From the NCBI RefSeq assembly GCF_001423905.1, contig NZ_LMPQ01000001.1, forward strand, positions 675,829 to 739,828: a DNA stretch of 64,000 nt, in the 5' to 3' direction. A program made the translations under genes and the position numbers. This document shows positions 26,134 through 35,237 of the stretch, piece after piece (within the stretch, counting starts at the first letter, position 1; the number at the start of each line of letters is the position of its first letter). Origin of the DNA: Frigoribacterium sp. Leaf186. Its GTDB lineage: Bacteria > Actinomycetota > Actinomycetes > Actinomycetales > Microbacteriaceae. The notes under the pieces were generated by a model, which was not told the DNA's origin, did not search any database, and was given only the letters and a program-made list of their open reading frames with translations.

Positions 26134-28017
26134 GTGGCCGCTGACGAAGCCGATTTCGGCATTGAACTCCGGGGCTACCGGAAGGACGAGGTCGACCGCG
26201 TCCTCGGCGACCTGCGTCGGGAGCTCATCAAGGCCAACGCCGACCGGGCCGACCGGGCCGGCGAGGTCGCGTTCCTGCAGCAGCGCGTCGACGAGATCCG
26301 CGCCGAACTCGAGGAGGCCGGCACCCCGACGTACTCAGGCCTCGGCAGCAAGCTCGAACAGACCCTCCGGCTGGCCGAACAGCAGTCCACGGCGCTCATC
26401 AGCCAGGCCGACATCGACGCCGAAGCCCTCCGCTCGTCGTCCACGAGCGAGGCCAAGCAGCTGGTCGACGACGCCACCGAGCGGGCCACCGCCCTGCTCG
26501 ACGACGCGAGGGGTCGTGCCGCGGCGCAGGTCGCCGAGTCGACCGCCGACGCGGACCGCCTGGTCGCCCGCGCCAAGGCCGAGGCCCGCGACCTGCTGCA
26601 GGAGGCCCAGCGCGACGCCATCTCGATCCGGGGCTCCGCGGCCACCGAGGCGGCGCAGAACGTCTCCACCGCCCGACGCGAGGCCGCCGCCTTGCGGGCC
26701 GAGGTCGAGCACGAGGTCGCCGAGCTGCGGGCCGCGGTCGCCGGGGACCTCGCCGAGGCCCGTGACGAGGCCGAGACCCTCGCCGCCGACACGCGCGAGG
26801 CCAGGGCGGTCTTCGAGGCCGACGCCGAGCGGCAGCGCGCCGACCTCGACCGCGAGGGCGTGACCGTCCGGGCCGAGCTCGCCCGGCTCGACGAGACGAC
26901 CCGCGCCGACCTCGACGCCGAACTCCTCGCGCGACGCGGCGAGCTCGATCGCGAGATCGCCGCCGGCCGGGCCGGACTGGCCGACGACGTGGCGGCGCAG
27001 CGGGCCGAGCTCGAGCGCGACGTCGCCGCCGCGCGGGCCGAGCTCGCGCACGAGGTCGCCGAGACCCGGGCGCTGCTCGCACGGGACGTCGACGCCACCC
27101 GCGCCGACCTGACCGACGAGGTAGAGTCCACCCGCGTCGAGCTCGAGCGCGAGATCACCACCGGTCGAGACCGTCTCGCCGCCGAGATCGTGCAGGCCCG
27201 GGCCGAGCTCGAGAGGGAGCTCGGCGACGCCCGCACCGAGCTCGAGCGCGAGACCCGCCGTCGTCGCGACGACCTCGACCTCGCCGAGACCACGTCGCGC
27301 GAACGCATCGAGCGCATCACCGTCGAGACCGACGAGCGCCTCCGCCGTGAGAGCGACGCCCAGGCCGACCGCCTGGCTCGTGAGGACGCCGACCGTCGGG
27401 CCGAGCTCGCGGCCGAGGTCGACCAGGCCCGTGCCGAGCTGGCGGCCGAGACCGCCGAGGTCCGCGCGACGCTGGCGGACGAGACCGAGGCCCAGCGCGC
27501 GCGGCTCGTCGCCGACGACGTCCGGGTGCATGCCGGCCTCGAGGCCGATCGTGAGCGCGCGACGGCCGACCTGCGCCGCGACCTCGACCAGGGCCGAGCC
27601 GACCTCGAGGTCGAGTTGCTCGCGCGCCGCGACGAGGCCGAGGCCGAGCTGACCCGCCGTCACCGCGATGCCGTCGCCGAGACGCAGGACCTCCTCGACT
27701 CGGCCGCCGAACAGCTGGCCGACGCCACCCGCCGTGCCACCGAGGTGCGGCGCGAGGCCGACGAGCTCGAACGCGAGGCCGGTGAGCACTCGCGCACGAC
27801 CCGGTCGGATGCCGACGCGACGGCCCACGAGGTGCTGACGAACGCCGACGAACGGGCGCGGTCGATCGTGGCCGAGGCCCAGCAGCGGGCGGACGACCTC
27901 CTCGGTGACGCCGAAGAGCGTCTCGCCGAGATCACGCGCGAACGGGACGCGGTCGCCGACTACTTCGAGAACCTGCGTGGCATGATCGGACAAGTCGGCG
28001 GCGGTACGTCAGAGTAG
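26134..28017 (+). CDS. Long coiled-coil protein with DivIVA-like N-terminus
   Basis: A 627-aa, highly charged protein. The start is the GTG at 26134 behind GAAGGAGAC. Residues 13-25 (LRGYRKDEVDRVL) match the short DivIVA membrane-binding/dimer motif. Almost everything after residue 40 is heptad-like Ala/Glu/Arg/Asp helix with repeating blocks such as RAELE and REI, giving one uninterrupted coiled coil. Size and composition recall actinobacterial cytoskeletal proteins (Scy, FilP) and Wag31/DivIVA. A polar or septal scaffold is the best guess (inference). It precedes an AI-2E exporter by 73 bp. The repetitive DNA makes the gene prone to copy-number change. Confidence 0.82.
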   Translation: MAADEADFGIELRGYRKDEVDRVLGDLRRELIKANADRADRAGEVAFLQQRVDEIRAELEEAGTPTYSGLGSKLEQTLRLAEQQSTALISQADIDAEALRSSSTSEAKQLVDDATERATALLDDARGRAAAQVAESTADADRLVARAKAEARDLLQEAQRDAISIRGSAATEAAQNVSTARREAAALRAEVEHEVAELRAAVAGDLAEARDEAETLAADTREARAVFEADAERQRADLDREGVTVRAELARLDETTRADLDAELLARRGELDREIAAGRAGLADDVAAQRAELERDVAAARAELAHEVAETRALLARDVDATRADLTDEVESTRVELEREITTGRDRLAAEIVQARAELERELGDARTELERETRRRRDDLDLAETTSRERIERITVETDERLRRESDAQADRLAREDADRRAELAAEVDQARAELAAETAEVRATLADETEAQRARLVADDVRVHAGLEADRERATADLRRDLDQGRADLEVELLARRDEAEAELTRRHRDAVAETQDLLDSAAEQLADATRRATEVRREADELEREAGEHSRTTRSDADATAHEVLTNADERARSIVAEAQQRADDLLGDAEERLAEITRERDAVADYFENLRGMIGQVGGGTSE

Positions 28018-28090
28018 GGCGACAGGCCGTGCCGGGTGATCGGCGCGGCCGCGGCCACGACCGGCCCGTGCAGTCGACAGGAGCCCGCCC

Positions 28091-29149
28091 GTGAAGATCC
28101 ACAACCCGTTCCGCATCGGGTTGCTCGCCGGTCTCGGCGTGCTCGTCGCGCTCGTGATCGGCGGGGCCGTCGGTCAGCTCTCGACGATCCTGACCTACGT
28201 GGGCGCGGCCCTGTTCATCTCGCTCGGCCTCGACCCCATCGTCTCGTGGCTCGAGAAGCGCCGCGTGCCCCGCGGCATCGCGATCGTCATCGTCCTCGTG
28301 GCGGTGGTCGGCGCCTTCGTCGGCGTCGTGTTCGCGATCGTGCCGGTCATCGTGCAGCAGACGACGAGCCTGATCCAGGCGCTGACCTCGTACCTGCAGA
28401 GCGTCACCACGCAGCAGTTCGTCGACAACTTGCAAGAACTCGTGCCGCAGAACGTCTTCGACGTGCAGGACGCCCTCGACTCGATCGTCGACTTCCTCAC
28501 CAACCCCGACAACGTGGTCACGATCGGCGGCGGGGTGCTGGCCGTCGGCGTCGCCATCGGCAACGGGCTCTTCGGCACGGTCGTCGTGGTGATCCTGACG
28601 ATCTACTTCACCTCGTCGATCAACAGCGTCAAGCGTGCGGTGTACCAGCTCGTGCCGGCGTCGAAGCGCGCGACGTTCGTCGACATCTCGGAACAGATCA
28701 GCCAGTCGGTCGGTCGCTACGTCATCGGACAGTTCACGCTCGCCGCGACCAACGGCATCCTCAGCTTTGTCTTCCTCACCATCATCGGTGCCCAGCAGCC
28801 CGCCGTGTTCGCGTTCATCGCGTTCCTCGGCTCGATCATCCCGCTCGTCGGCACGATCAGCGGTTCGGCGATCATCGTGCTGGCACAGATCGCCCTGCTG
28901 CCGCAGTCACCCGCCACCTGGGTCACGGCGGCCGTCTACTACCTCGTCTACATGCAGGTCGAGGCCTACCTGCTCAGCCCGCGCATCATGCGCCGAGCGG
29001 TGCGCGTCCCCGGCGTCATCGTCGTCATCGCCGCGCTCGTCGGCGGCACCCTGCTGGGCGTGCTCGGGGCCCTGATCGCCATCCCGGTCGCCGCCTCCGT
29101 CCTGCTGATCATCCGCGAGGTCTACGTGCCCCGACAGAACCAGCTCTGA
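28091..29149 (+). CDS. AI-2E family (PF01594) membrane exporter
   Basis: A 352-aa polytopic membrane protein. Hydrophobic helices occur at about 10-28, 32-48, 62-85, 150-172, 215-235, 240-262, 266-285 and 310-335, matching the eight-helix TqsA/YdiK pattern. The conserved loop between helices (SSINSVKRAVYQLVPASKR) and the PLVGTISGS segment are typical. Members export autoinducer-2 or, in some bacteria, act as Na+/H+ antiporters; substrate cannot be told here. The start is the GTG at 28091 with AGGAG 9 nt upstream. Likely co-transcribed with the coiled-coil gene. Confidence 0.9.
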   Translation: MKIHNPFRIGLLAGLGVLVALVIGGAVGQLSTILTYVGAALFISLGLDPIVSWLEKRRVPRGIAIVIVLVAVVGAFVGVVFAIVPVIVQQTTSLIQALTSYLQSVTTQQFVDNLQELVPQNVFDVQDALDSIVDFLTNPDNVVTIGGGVLAVGVAIGNGLFGTVVVVILTIYFTSSINSVKRAVYQLVPASKRATFVDISEQISQSVGRYVIGQFTLAATNGILSFVFLTIIGAQQPAVFAFIAFLGSIIPLVGTISGSAIIVLAQIALLPQSPATWVTAAVYYLVYMQVEAYLLSPRIMRRAVRVPGVIVVIAALVGGTLLGVLGALIAIPVAASVLLIIREVYVPRQNQL

Positions 29150-29159
29150 GGGCTGTCAC

Positions 29160-29215
29160 GAGGCGCGCGGGGCGGCCAGGAGGTGCGGGGCGGTCAGGAG
29201 GCGCGGGGCGGCCAG
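29160..29215. repeat. Tandem repeat built on the GGAGGCGCG word
   Basis: Three head-to-tail units of 20, 18 and 18 bp close to GAGGCGCGGGGCGGCCAG, in the gap after the AI-2E gene and over the last codons of the convergent hydrolase. Its stop codon lies in unit 2. Confidence 0.85.
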
Positions 29216-29937
29216 GTGGACGGCAGGGGCAGCGCACCGGGCGCGACGTGACGGACGATCTCGGTGAGCACGCGGCTGGTCTGCTTCTCGCCGACCCAGA
29301 GGTGCTTGCCTCCGTCGACCGCCACGACCTCGGCCTCGGGCACCACGGCGAAGCGCCGACGAGCCTCGTCGGGTCGCAGGTAGTCGTCGAACTCGGGCAC
29401 GACGGCCACGACGGGCGTTCCCGAGCCGCGCCAGGCCTCGAGTTCGGCATCGGTCGTGCGGTGCAACGGCGGCGACAGCAGCACGACACCCGCCACATCC
29501 ACGCCGAGGCCGTGTTTCAGGGCGACCTCGGTGCCGAAGGACCATCCCACGAGCCACGGGGTGGGCAGACCGCGGCCGCGGACGAACGCCACGGCGGCCG
29601 CGAGGTCGGCCGCTTCGGCCACCCCCTCGCCGAACTCGCCCTCGGAGCGCCCGCGTGGCGAGGACACCCCCCGGAAGTTGAACCGCAACACGGCGATGTC
29701 GGCCAGCGCGGGCAGCCGCGCGGCCGCCTTGCGGATGACGTGCGAGTCCATGAACCCGCCCGCGGTCGGCAGCGGGTGCAGCGCGACGATCGTGCCGACC
29801 GGATCACGGTCGGCGGGCAGGCTGAGTTCGCCGACCAACGTGAGGCCGTCGTCGGTGCGCAGCTCGACGTCTTCGCGTCGAGCGGGCAGCAGGACTCCCC
29901 CGCGGATGTCGACGACGTCGGTGTCGGGGCTCGTCAC
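29194..29937 (-). CDS. Alpha/beta hydrolase
   Basis: A 247-aa cytoplasmic hydrolase of the short dienelactone-hydrolase-like type found widely in actinobacteria. The oxyanion region is HPLPTAGGFMDSH, the nucleophile elbow is GWSFG (Ser at about 132), and the catalytic His is likely in GGKHLWVG (about 213). The substrate is unknown. The start ATG at 29937 overlaps the stop of the small Cys/His gene upstream. Its last codons (WPPRAS) fall in the 18-bp repeat, so the C-terminus may vary between strains. Confidence 0.88.
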   Translation of the reverse strand: MTSPDTDVVDIRGGVLLPARREDVELRTDDGLTLVGELSLPADRDPVGTIVALHPLPTAGGFMDSHVIRKAAARLPALADIAVLRFNFRGVSSPRGRSEGEFGEGVAEAADLAAAVAFVRGRGLPTPWLVGWSFGTEVALKHGLGVDVAGVVLLSPPLHRTTDAELEAWRGSGTPVVAVVPEFDDYLRPDEARRRFAVVPEAEVVAVDGGKHLWVGEKQTSRVLTEIVRHVAPGALPLPSTWPPRAS

Positions 29938-30233
29938 GAGATCCTCCAGCAGTGGGTGTGCCAGTGGCGGCGGGCCGCCAGGTCGTCTTCCGCCCCGAAG
30001 AGCCCGTCGGCCCGCCAGGCCACCACGTGCGGCGTGGCCGGGGCGATGCCCAGCGAGCAGCCCGGGCAGACGTAGTCCTTGACGGCCGACGTGGCCGAGA
30101 CGGACTGGACGTTGAACGAACGCCCGTGCTTCGTCTCGACGGTCAGGCCGCCGAAGGACGCCCGGGTGAGGTCGTACGCCTCGTCTGCCTCGCGCCGGTC
30201 GCGCGTGCGACGGGGACGGTTGCTTCGGGGCAT
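29934..30233 (-). CDS. Small Cys/His-rich protein, probable metal binder
   Basis: A 99-aa basic protein conserved in actinobacteria, often annotated only as hypothetical or, wrongly I think, as ATP/GTP-binding. It has a CPGC knuckle (VCPGCSLGI) and a second cluster, HVVAW and RRHWHTHCW, near the C-terminus. This suggests one zinc site of the HNH-like or treble-clef type; nuclease activity is not shown. The start is the ATG at 30233 (MPRSNRPRR). It is coupled to the hydrolase by a 4-bp overlap. Confidence 0.75.
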   Translation of the reverse strand: MPRSNRPRRTRDRREADEAYDLTRASFGGLTVETKHGRSFNVQSVSATSAVKDYVCPGCSLGIAPATPHVVAWRADGLFGAEDDLAARRHWHTHCWRIS

Positions 30234-30295
30234 GCCGACCAGCGTAGCAACGGCCTCGGCGTCGAGGGCGTCGTGGCTGTCACGTACCGGCTCGA

Positions 30296-31123
30296 TCAGT
30301 ACCAGTTGTTGGCCACGGAGTGACCCCAGGCACCACACGGGTTGCCGTACCGACCACCGATGTAGTTGAGGCCCCAGGTGATCTGCGTGGCGGGGTTGGT
30401 CTGCCAGTCGGCGCCGACGGAGCCCATCTTGCTGCCCGGCAGGGCTTGAGGGATGCCGTAGGCCCCACTGGACCGGTTCGACGCGTAGACGTTCCAGCCC
30501 GACTCTTTCTGCCAGAGCGACACCAGGCAGTCGTACTGGTCGGAACCCCACCCACGAGAGGCCACGATCTCGGCGGCGATCGCCTTGGCGCTGCCGGGGT
30601 CCGGCGTGCCGGCGACGGGAGCCGCGGAGGACTTCTTCGCGGTGCCCGACGACGCACCGGAGGTCGCCTCGGGGGCCGCGGTCTCTTCCACCACGACGGG
30701 GGGCGGCGGTGGCGGCGGCACGTACTCGGTCACGCCGTAGGCGTCACGGTCGGCGACCGTCACGGCGGCACCGGCGACCGTGAGGGTCTGCCCGGGAGCG
30801 GTCAGGACCGACGCGGCACCCGGGACGCTCGTGGCCGCTTCGGCCCCGGCCAACGGGTTGACCAGGGATGCCGAGACGAAGGCGAAGGAGGCGCAGAAGC
30901 CCACGAGGGGCAGGACGAGGCGGCGAGCAGCACCGGCTCGGCGGGGAGCGGTGGTGTGACCACGGCCGGGACCCGTGAAGGCGAGCCCACCGGGAGCAGG
31001 TCGACGGACCACGCTCTGCGAGGCCGGGATGCGGACCCGTCGTCGAGTCGAGGGTCGTTCGACGGCGGCCGGGTGCTCTCGTCGAGAGGGACCGGGTGTC
31101 GGATTGGATGCGTGCCTGCCCAT
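30296..31123 (-). CDS. Secreted transglycosylase-like protein
   Basis: A 275-aa exported protein. An unusually long basic N-terminal region (1-68) precedes the signal helix (about 69-92). A linker with a run of prolines (YVPPPPPPP) leads to a C-terminal domain at about 195-275. There, SLWQKESGWNVYASN and SGAYGIPQALPG match the transglycosylase-like/Rpf fold, with the glutamate of QKESGW as the catalytic acid. It probably cleaves peptidoglycan. The ATG at 31123 has a TACCCT box 10 nt upstream. I looked for a ydaO (c-di-AMP) riboswitch, common before rpf genes, and did not find one. Confidence 0.85.
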   Translation of the reverse strand: MGRHASNPTPGPSRREHPAAVERPSTRRRVRIPASQSVVRRPAPGGLAFTGPGRGHTTAPRRAGAARRLVLPLVGFCASFAFVSASLVNPLAGAEAATSVPGAASVLTAPGQTLTVAGAAVTVADRDAYGVTEYVPPPPPPPVVVEETAAPEATSGASSGTAKKSSAAPVAGTPDPGSAKAIAAEIVASRGWGSDQYDCLVSLWQKESGWNVYASNRSSGAYGIPQALPGSKMGSVGADWQTNPATQITWGLNYIGGRYGNPCGAWGHSVANNWY

Positions 31124-31133
31124 GAGTCCGTCC

Positions 31134-31139
31134 AGGGTA
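31134..31139 (-). promoter_or_regulatory. Putative -10 box of the transglycosylase gene
   Basis: TACCCT on the minus strand within GGTTACCCT, 10 nt before the ATG. The same GGTTACCCT string precedes lipB at 52930-52937. Confidence 0.4.
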
Positions 31140-31281
31140 ACCGAATCGTGGCGCGACGGCCAGGGTCGACGGGTCCGCGTGTCGGGGCCGCTCGACAAGC
31201 ATCACCGGCGTCGCGTCGACGGCGCCCGGTCGAGGGTCGGCCTGCAGCCGGCGGACGGCGCGCAGCGGGTGGTCGGCGCCG

Positions 31282-31839
31282 TCAGCGGACCGCGAGCATG
31301 ACGTCGACGACCGTGTCGAGCAGCAGGTCCACCTGGCTCTCACGGTACCCACCGCGCCGAGGCCTGAAGACCGACGAGCGCACGTCGTCGATGCTGAGCG
31401 GACGACCGTCGGTGAAGTAGCCGTGCAGGCGACGAGTCAGCCGGTCGACGTCGCGGGGGTGGTACCCCGTGGTGAGGATGCCGACCCGGTCGAAGCGGTG
31501 GCCCTGGGGCCGTTCGAGGCGCGCGACGATGTCTTCGGCCCCCGAGCGGGCGTCCGAGAACCAGGACGACTCGCGTCCCGACGAGACGGCGCGTTCGCGC
31601 TCTCGACTCGCGAAGGCGTCCTCGAGACGTTCGAGGGCGGCGTCGACGTGGGCCGTTGAGTAGCCGTGCTTCGTCAGGCCGAAGGCGGTGCGGCGGATGC
31701 GTGCCGCGTCGATGCCGATGCTGGCGTCACCGGCGTAGGCCTTGCGCGCCTCAGCCAGGAACGAGTCGACCTCGTCGACGTCGTAGCCCCGCTTGCCCTT
31801 CGGAACGGTGGGGAATGTGCTGCTCACGGCCACCATCAT
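31282..31839 (-). CDS. DivIVA-domain repeat protein
   Basis: A 185-aa cytoplasmic protein built from four copies of the short DivIVA-type motif G-Y-x-x-x-x-V-D: RGYDVDEVDSFL (18-29), HGYSTAHVDAAL (59-70), TGYHPRDVDRLT (125-136) and GGYRESQVDLLL (164-175). This matches the DivI1A repeat family of actinobacteria, whose role is unknown. The motif in true DivIVA binds curved membrane. Three near start codons (two ATG and a GTG four codons later) are possible; the first is given. It follows cdsA in the same direction, between an envelope-lipid gene and a cell-wall hydrolase. Confidence 0.85.
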   Translation of the reverse strand: MMVAVSSTFPTVPKGKRGYDVDEVDSFLAEARKAYAGDASIGIDAARIRRTAFGLTKHGYSTAHVDAALERLEDAFASRERERAVSSGRESSWFSDARSGAEDIVARLERPQGHRFDRVGILTTGYHPRDVDRLTRRLHGYFTDGRPLSIDDVRSSVFRPRRGGYRESQVDLLLDTVVDVMLAVR

Positions 31840-31899
31840 GCCGCATCACCCGATGTCGAAGGGCTGGACGCGCGGCCCCGCCGACTTCGACCGGAGACG

Positions 31900-32898
31900 C
31901 TAGGCGAAGAGGAGGTAGAGCCCGTACGCCGCCGCTGCGGACGGCAGGGTGCTGTCGAGCCGGTCGAGGAACCCACCGTGACCGGGCAGCCAGGTGCTGA
32001 TGTCCTTGATGCCGAGGTCGCGCTTGATGAGCGACTCGGACAGATCGCCGATGGTCGCCGTCACGATGATGACCCCGCCGAAGACCAGACCGAACCACCA
32101 GGGTTCGTCGAGCAGGAACACCGAGAGCAGGACCGCCGCGATCAGGCTGGCCGCGACCGAGCCGGCGAAGCCCTCCCACGTCTTCTTCGGGCTGATGCGG
32201 GGGGCCATCGGGTGCTTGCCGAAGTTCAGGCCGGTCGCGTACGCGCCCGTGTCGACGGCGATCACGACGATGAGGGCCGAGAGGGTCCACCACTGCCCGT
32301 CGGGCCGGGCCGCCATGAGCACCATGAAGCTGCCGAGGAACGCACAGTAGATCTGGACGAAGGCCCCCGCCCCGAGGTCTCGACCGAGCGAGGAGGCGCC
32401 GCTGCGGTGCGAGGGACGGGCCAGCTCGACGAGGCGCCACGCCGACACGAAGACGATGCCGCCGACCAGAGCTGCCCAGTGACCCGCCGCGCCGCCGTAG
32501 AAGGCGGCGGGCACGACCGCGACGCCCGCGAGCACGCTCGGGAGGCGAGGGACGTCACGACCCGCGAACCGCAGCGCACTGGCGAGTTCGAAGCACAGCG
32601 ACCCGATGAGGGCCGCGGCGACGATCATGAAGAACGCCTTGACGAAGATCAGGCTGAGCAGCACGGCGGCGCCGAGCAGCACGCCCACCGCGATGGCCGC
32701 CGGCAGGTTGCGTCCGGTGCGGGCCGTCAGCTTCTCGTTGCGGGAGTCGAGTCGGGCCTTGCCTGCCCGGAGCTGCGTCTCGATGTCGTGCCGAGCGGCC
32801 TGCGCACGGGCGTCGAAGTCGGCCCGGCGACTGCCGAGGGTGCTCTTCTGAGCCGGTGACGATTCGTCGGAGCCGGCCCCGTCGGGTCGATCGCTCAT
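31900..32898 (-). CDS. cdsA: Phosphatidate cytidylyltransferase CdsA
   Basis: CdsA makes CDP-diacylglycerol from phosphatidic acid and CTP at the membrane, the entry to phospholipid synthesis. The 332-aa product starts with about 70 cytoplasmic residues beyond the usual family N-terminus, then seven or eight helices. The signature is complete: PKKTWEGF, IGDLSESLIKRD and PGHGGFLDRLDS. The ATG at 32898 overlaps the frr stop by one base (TGATG). It closes the rpsB-tsf-pyrH-frr-cdsA series. Confidence 0.96.
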   Translation of the reverse strand: MSDRPDGAGSDESSPAQKSTLGSRRADFDARAQAARHDIETQLRAGKARLDSRNEKLTARTGRNLPAAIAVGVLLGAAVLLSLIFVKAFFMIVAAALIGSLCFELASALRFAGRDVPRLPSVLAGVAVVPAAFYGGAAGHWAALVGGIVFVSAWRLVELARPSHRSGASSLGRDLGAGAFVQIYCAFLGSFMVLMAARPDGQWWTLSALIVVIAVDTGAYATGLNFGKHPMAPRISPKKTWEGFAGSVAASLIAAVLLSVFLLDEPWWFGLVFGGVIIVTATIGDLSESLIKRDLGIKDISTWLPGHGGFLDRLDSTLPSAAAAYGLYLLFA

Positions 32899-33455
32899 CA
32901 GACCTCGAGCAGCTCCGCTTCTTTCTTCTTCAGGGCGTCGTCGATCGAGTCGATGTAGCCCTTCGTGATCGACTCGAGTTCTTTCTCGGCACGAGCCACC
33001 TCGTCGTCGCCGACCTCGGTCTTCTGGGCGTCGAGCGCCTCTTTCGACTTGCGTCGGATGTTGCGGACCTGCACCTTGGCGTCCTCGCCCTTGGTGCGGA
33101 CGATCTTCACGTACTCCTTCCGACGCTCCTGCGTGAGCTCGGGGATGGTGACGCGGACGATGGTGCCGTCGTTCGTCGGGTTGGCCCCCAGGTTCGGGAA
33201 GGTCGCGATGGCCTTCTCGATCTCTTTCAGGGCCGTCTTGTCGTACGGGGTGACGATCATCGTGCGGGCTTCGGGCACCTGCAGCGAGGCCAGCTGGGCC
33301 AGAGGCGTCGGGGTGCCGTAGTAGTCGATCGGGATCTTCTGGAACAGAGCCGGGTTGATGCGGCCGGTGCGCACCGTGCCGAAGTCGTTCTTCGCGGCGT
33401 CGAGCGCCTTGTCCATCTTCTCGCGCGTGTCGGTGAGTACGTCGTTGATCGCCAC
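32898..33455 (-). CDS. frr: Ribosome recycling factor
   Basis: Frr, with EF-G, splits the post-termination ribosome. The 185-aa length is standard. The start is the ATG at 33455 with an AGGAG SD. Family features are visible: [10 protein letters not shown] at about 29, [17 protein letters not shown] at about 50, and the domain I return helices with [10 protein letters not shown] and a charged C-terminus. It lies 38 bp after pyrH and overlaps cdsA. Confidence 0.98.
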   Translation of the reverse strand: MAINDVLTDTREKMDKALDAAKNDFGTVRTGRINPALFQKIPIDYYGTPTPLAQLASLQVPEARTMIVTPYDKTALKEIEKAIATFPNLGANPTNDGTIVRVTIPELTQERRKEYVKIVRTKGEDAKVQVRNIRRKSKEALDAQKTEVGDDEVARAEKELESITKGYIDSIDDALKKKEAELLEV

Positions 33456-33493
33456 TGGTGCTCCTTGTTCGGTTCGCGGTCGAGCTTAGTCGT

Positions 33494-34213
33494 CTAGTTG
33501 CTGACGATCGTGCCGATGCGTTCGCCACGGATGGCGCGGGCGATGTTGCCCTCGCCTTCCATGCCGAACACGTGCATGGGCATGCCGTTGTCCATGCAGA
33601 GGCTGAAGGCGGTCGAGTCGACCACCTTGAGCCCCTGCATCAGGGCCTCTTGGTAGGTGAGTCGGTCGAGCTTGACCGCCGAGGGGTCGTGGCGGGGGTC
33701 GGCCGAGTAGACGCCGTCGACGCCGTTCTTGGCGACCAGCACCTCGGTGGCCCCGATCTCGAGGGCACGCTGGGCCGAGACGGTGTCGGTCGAGAAGTAC
33801 GGCAGGCCGGCCCCGGCGCCGAAGATCACGACGCGTCCCTTCTCGAGGTGTCGCTCCGCCCGACGGGGGATGTAGGGCTCGGCGACCTGGGTCATCGCGA
33901 TGGCGGACTGGACGCGCGTCGCGGCACCGGCCTGCTCGAGGAAGTCCTGGAGGGCCAGGGCGTTCATGACGGTGCCCAGCATGCCCATGTAGTCGGCCCG
34001 ACCGCGGTCCATGCCGCGCTGGCTGAGCTCGGCTCCCCGGAAGAAGTTGCCGCCGCCGACCACGATGGCGATCTCGACGTCGGTCGCGGCGTCGGCGATC
34101 TCGCGGGCGATCGCACCGACCACGTCGGGGTTCACGCCGAGCTGGCCGCCGCCGAAGGCCTCACCCGAGAGCTTCAGCAGGACGCGTCGTCGTCCGGTGG
34201 TGTCCGATGTCAT
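33494..34213 (-). CDS. pyrH: UMP kinase
   Basis: PyrH phosphorylates UMP to UDP. The 239-aa product has the amino-acid-kinase-fold markers LKLSGEAF at 13-20, [10 protein letters not shown] at about 51-60, and [12 protein letters not shown] and [13 protein letters not shown] in the C-terminal half. The ATG at 34213 lies after a 150-bp spacer that holds the tsf terminator, so pyrH-frr-cdsA probably has its own promoter; a TAACCT box about 30 bp before the start is a candidate. Confidence 0.97.
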   Translation of the reverse strand: MTSDTTGRRRVLLKLSGEAFGGGQLGVNPDVVGAIAREIADAATDVEIAIVVGGGNFFRGAELSQRGMDRGRADYMGMLGTVMNALALQDFLEQAGAATRVQSAIAMTQVAEPYIPRRAERHLEKGRVVIFGAGAGLPYFSTDTVSAQRALEIGATEVLVAKNGVDGVYSADPRHDPSAVKLDRLTYQEALMQGLKVVDSTAFSLCMDNGMPMHVFGMEGEGNIARAIRGERIGTIVSN

Positions 34214-34318
34214 GCGAGTCTCCGTCTCGTCGTGGCCGTAGCCAGGTTAGCGAGTTCGGGCTGGTCGCCGTCCGTCGCCGGTGGTGCGCCCGGCGTCGGC
34301 ACCTCGGCCGGGCATGGC

Positions 34319-34354
34319 GACGGGGCCCGAGACACGTTCGTCTCGGACCCCGTC
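34319..34354 (-). terminator. Terminator after tsf
   Basis: A 15-bp stem (34319-34333 with 34340-34354, one C/A mismatch or G-U on the minus RNA) around a 6-nt loop, 10 bp after the tsf stop. It separates rpsB-tsf from pyrH-frr-cdsA. Confidence 0.8.
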
Positions 34355-34364
34355 ACGGTGCTGA

Positions 34365-35192
34365 CTAGGCGCCGACCTTGATGCGGGCGAAGCCCGTGAT
34401 CGAGAGCCCTGCCTCGTCGACGACCTTCGCGACCGACAACTTGTTGTCTTTCGCGTAGGCCTGGTCGAGCAAGGCGATCTCTTTGAAGAAGCCGGTCAGG
34501 CGACCCTCGATGATCTTGGGCAGGGCCGCTTCGGGCTTGCCCTCGTTCTTCGCCGTCTCTTCGACGATGGCGCGCTCCTTGTCGACCTGCTCGGCGGGCA
34601 CGTCGTCACGCGACAGGTACGTCGGCGCGGCGAAGGCGATGTGCTGAGCGATCGAGCGGGCGGTCTCGGCGTCGTCACCCGTGTAGCCCACGACCACGCC
34701 GACCTGCGGGGGCAGGTCTTTGGAGGTCTTGTGCAGGTAGATGGCGAACTGCTCGCCCTCGATGCGGGCGACGGTGCGCAGCTCGACCTTCTCGCCCATG
34801 AGCGCGGCCTCGTCGTTGACGAAGGCCTCGACGGTCTGGCCGCCGATCGCGGAGGCGTTGCCCTCAGTGGCGCTGGAGGCGCCGGCCGCGTGCACGGCCT
34901 CGAGGACCTGGTCGGCCAGGGCGACGAACTTCTCGTTCTTCGCGACGAAGTCGGTCTCGCTGGCGAGCTCGATCAGCGTGGCGTAGCCCGAGCCGGGCTT
35001 GGCGGCGACGAGTCCGGCGGTGGTCTGACGGCCCTCGCGCTTGGCGACGCCCTTCAGTCCCTTGACGCGCAGGATCTCGACGGCCTTCTCGATGTCGCCG
35101 TCGGCTTCTTCGAGGGCGTTCTTGCTGTCGACCATGCCCGCGCCGAGGCGGTCACGGAGGATCTTGACGTCAGCGATGGTGTAGTTGGCCAT
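34365..35192 (-). CDS. tsf: Elongation factor Ts
   Basis: EF-Ts recycles EF-Tu by GDP/GTP exchange. The 275-aa product has the TDFV motif (SETDFVAKNEKF at about 79) that contacts EF-Tu, the N-terminal UBA-like LRDRLGAGMVDSKNAL, and the two core repeats of actinobacterial EF-Ts. The ATG at 35192 is preceded by GGAAG. It lies 45 bp after rpsB in the same transcript. Confidence 0.98.
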   Translation of the reverse strand: MANYTIADVKILRDRLGAGMVDSKNALEEADGDIEKAVEILRVKGLKGVAKREGRQTTAGLVAAKPGSGYATLIELASETDFVAKNEKFVALADQVLEAVHAAGASSATEGNASAIGGQTVEAFVNDEAALMGEKVELRTVARIEGEQFAIYLHKTSKDLPPQVGVVVGYTGDDAETARSIAQHIAFAAPTYLSRDDVPAEQVDKERAIVEETAKNEGKPEAALPKIIEGRLTGFFKEIALLDQAYAKDNKLSVAKVVDEAGLSITGFARIKVGA

Positions 35193-35237
35193 GTGTCTGA
35201 CTTCCTTTCGTGGAGTCGGAAGGTGAAGAGGTGTGGG

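Noticed and set aside
31124-31281. c-di-AMP riboswitch before the transglycosylase gene
   Set aside because: The short spacer lacks the ydaO/yuaA conserved blocks.
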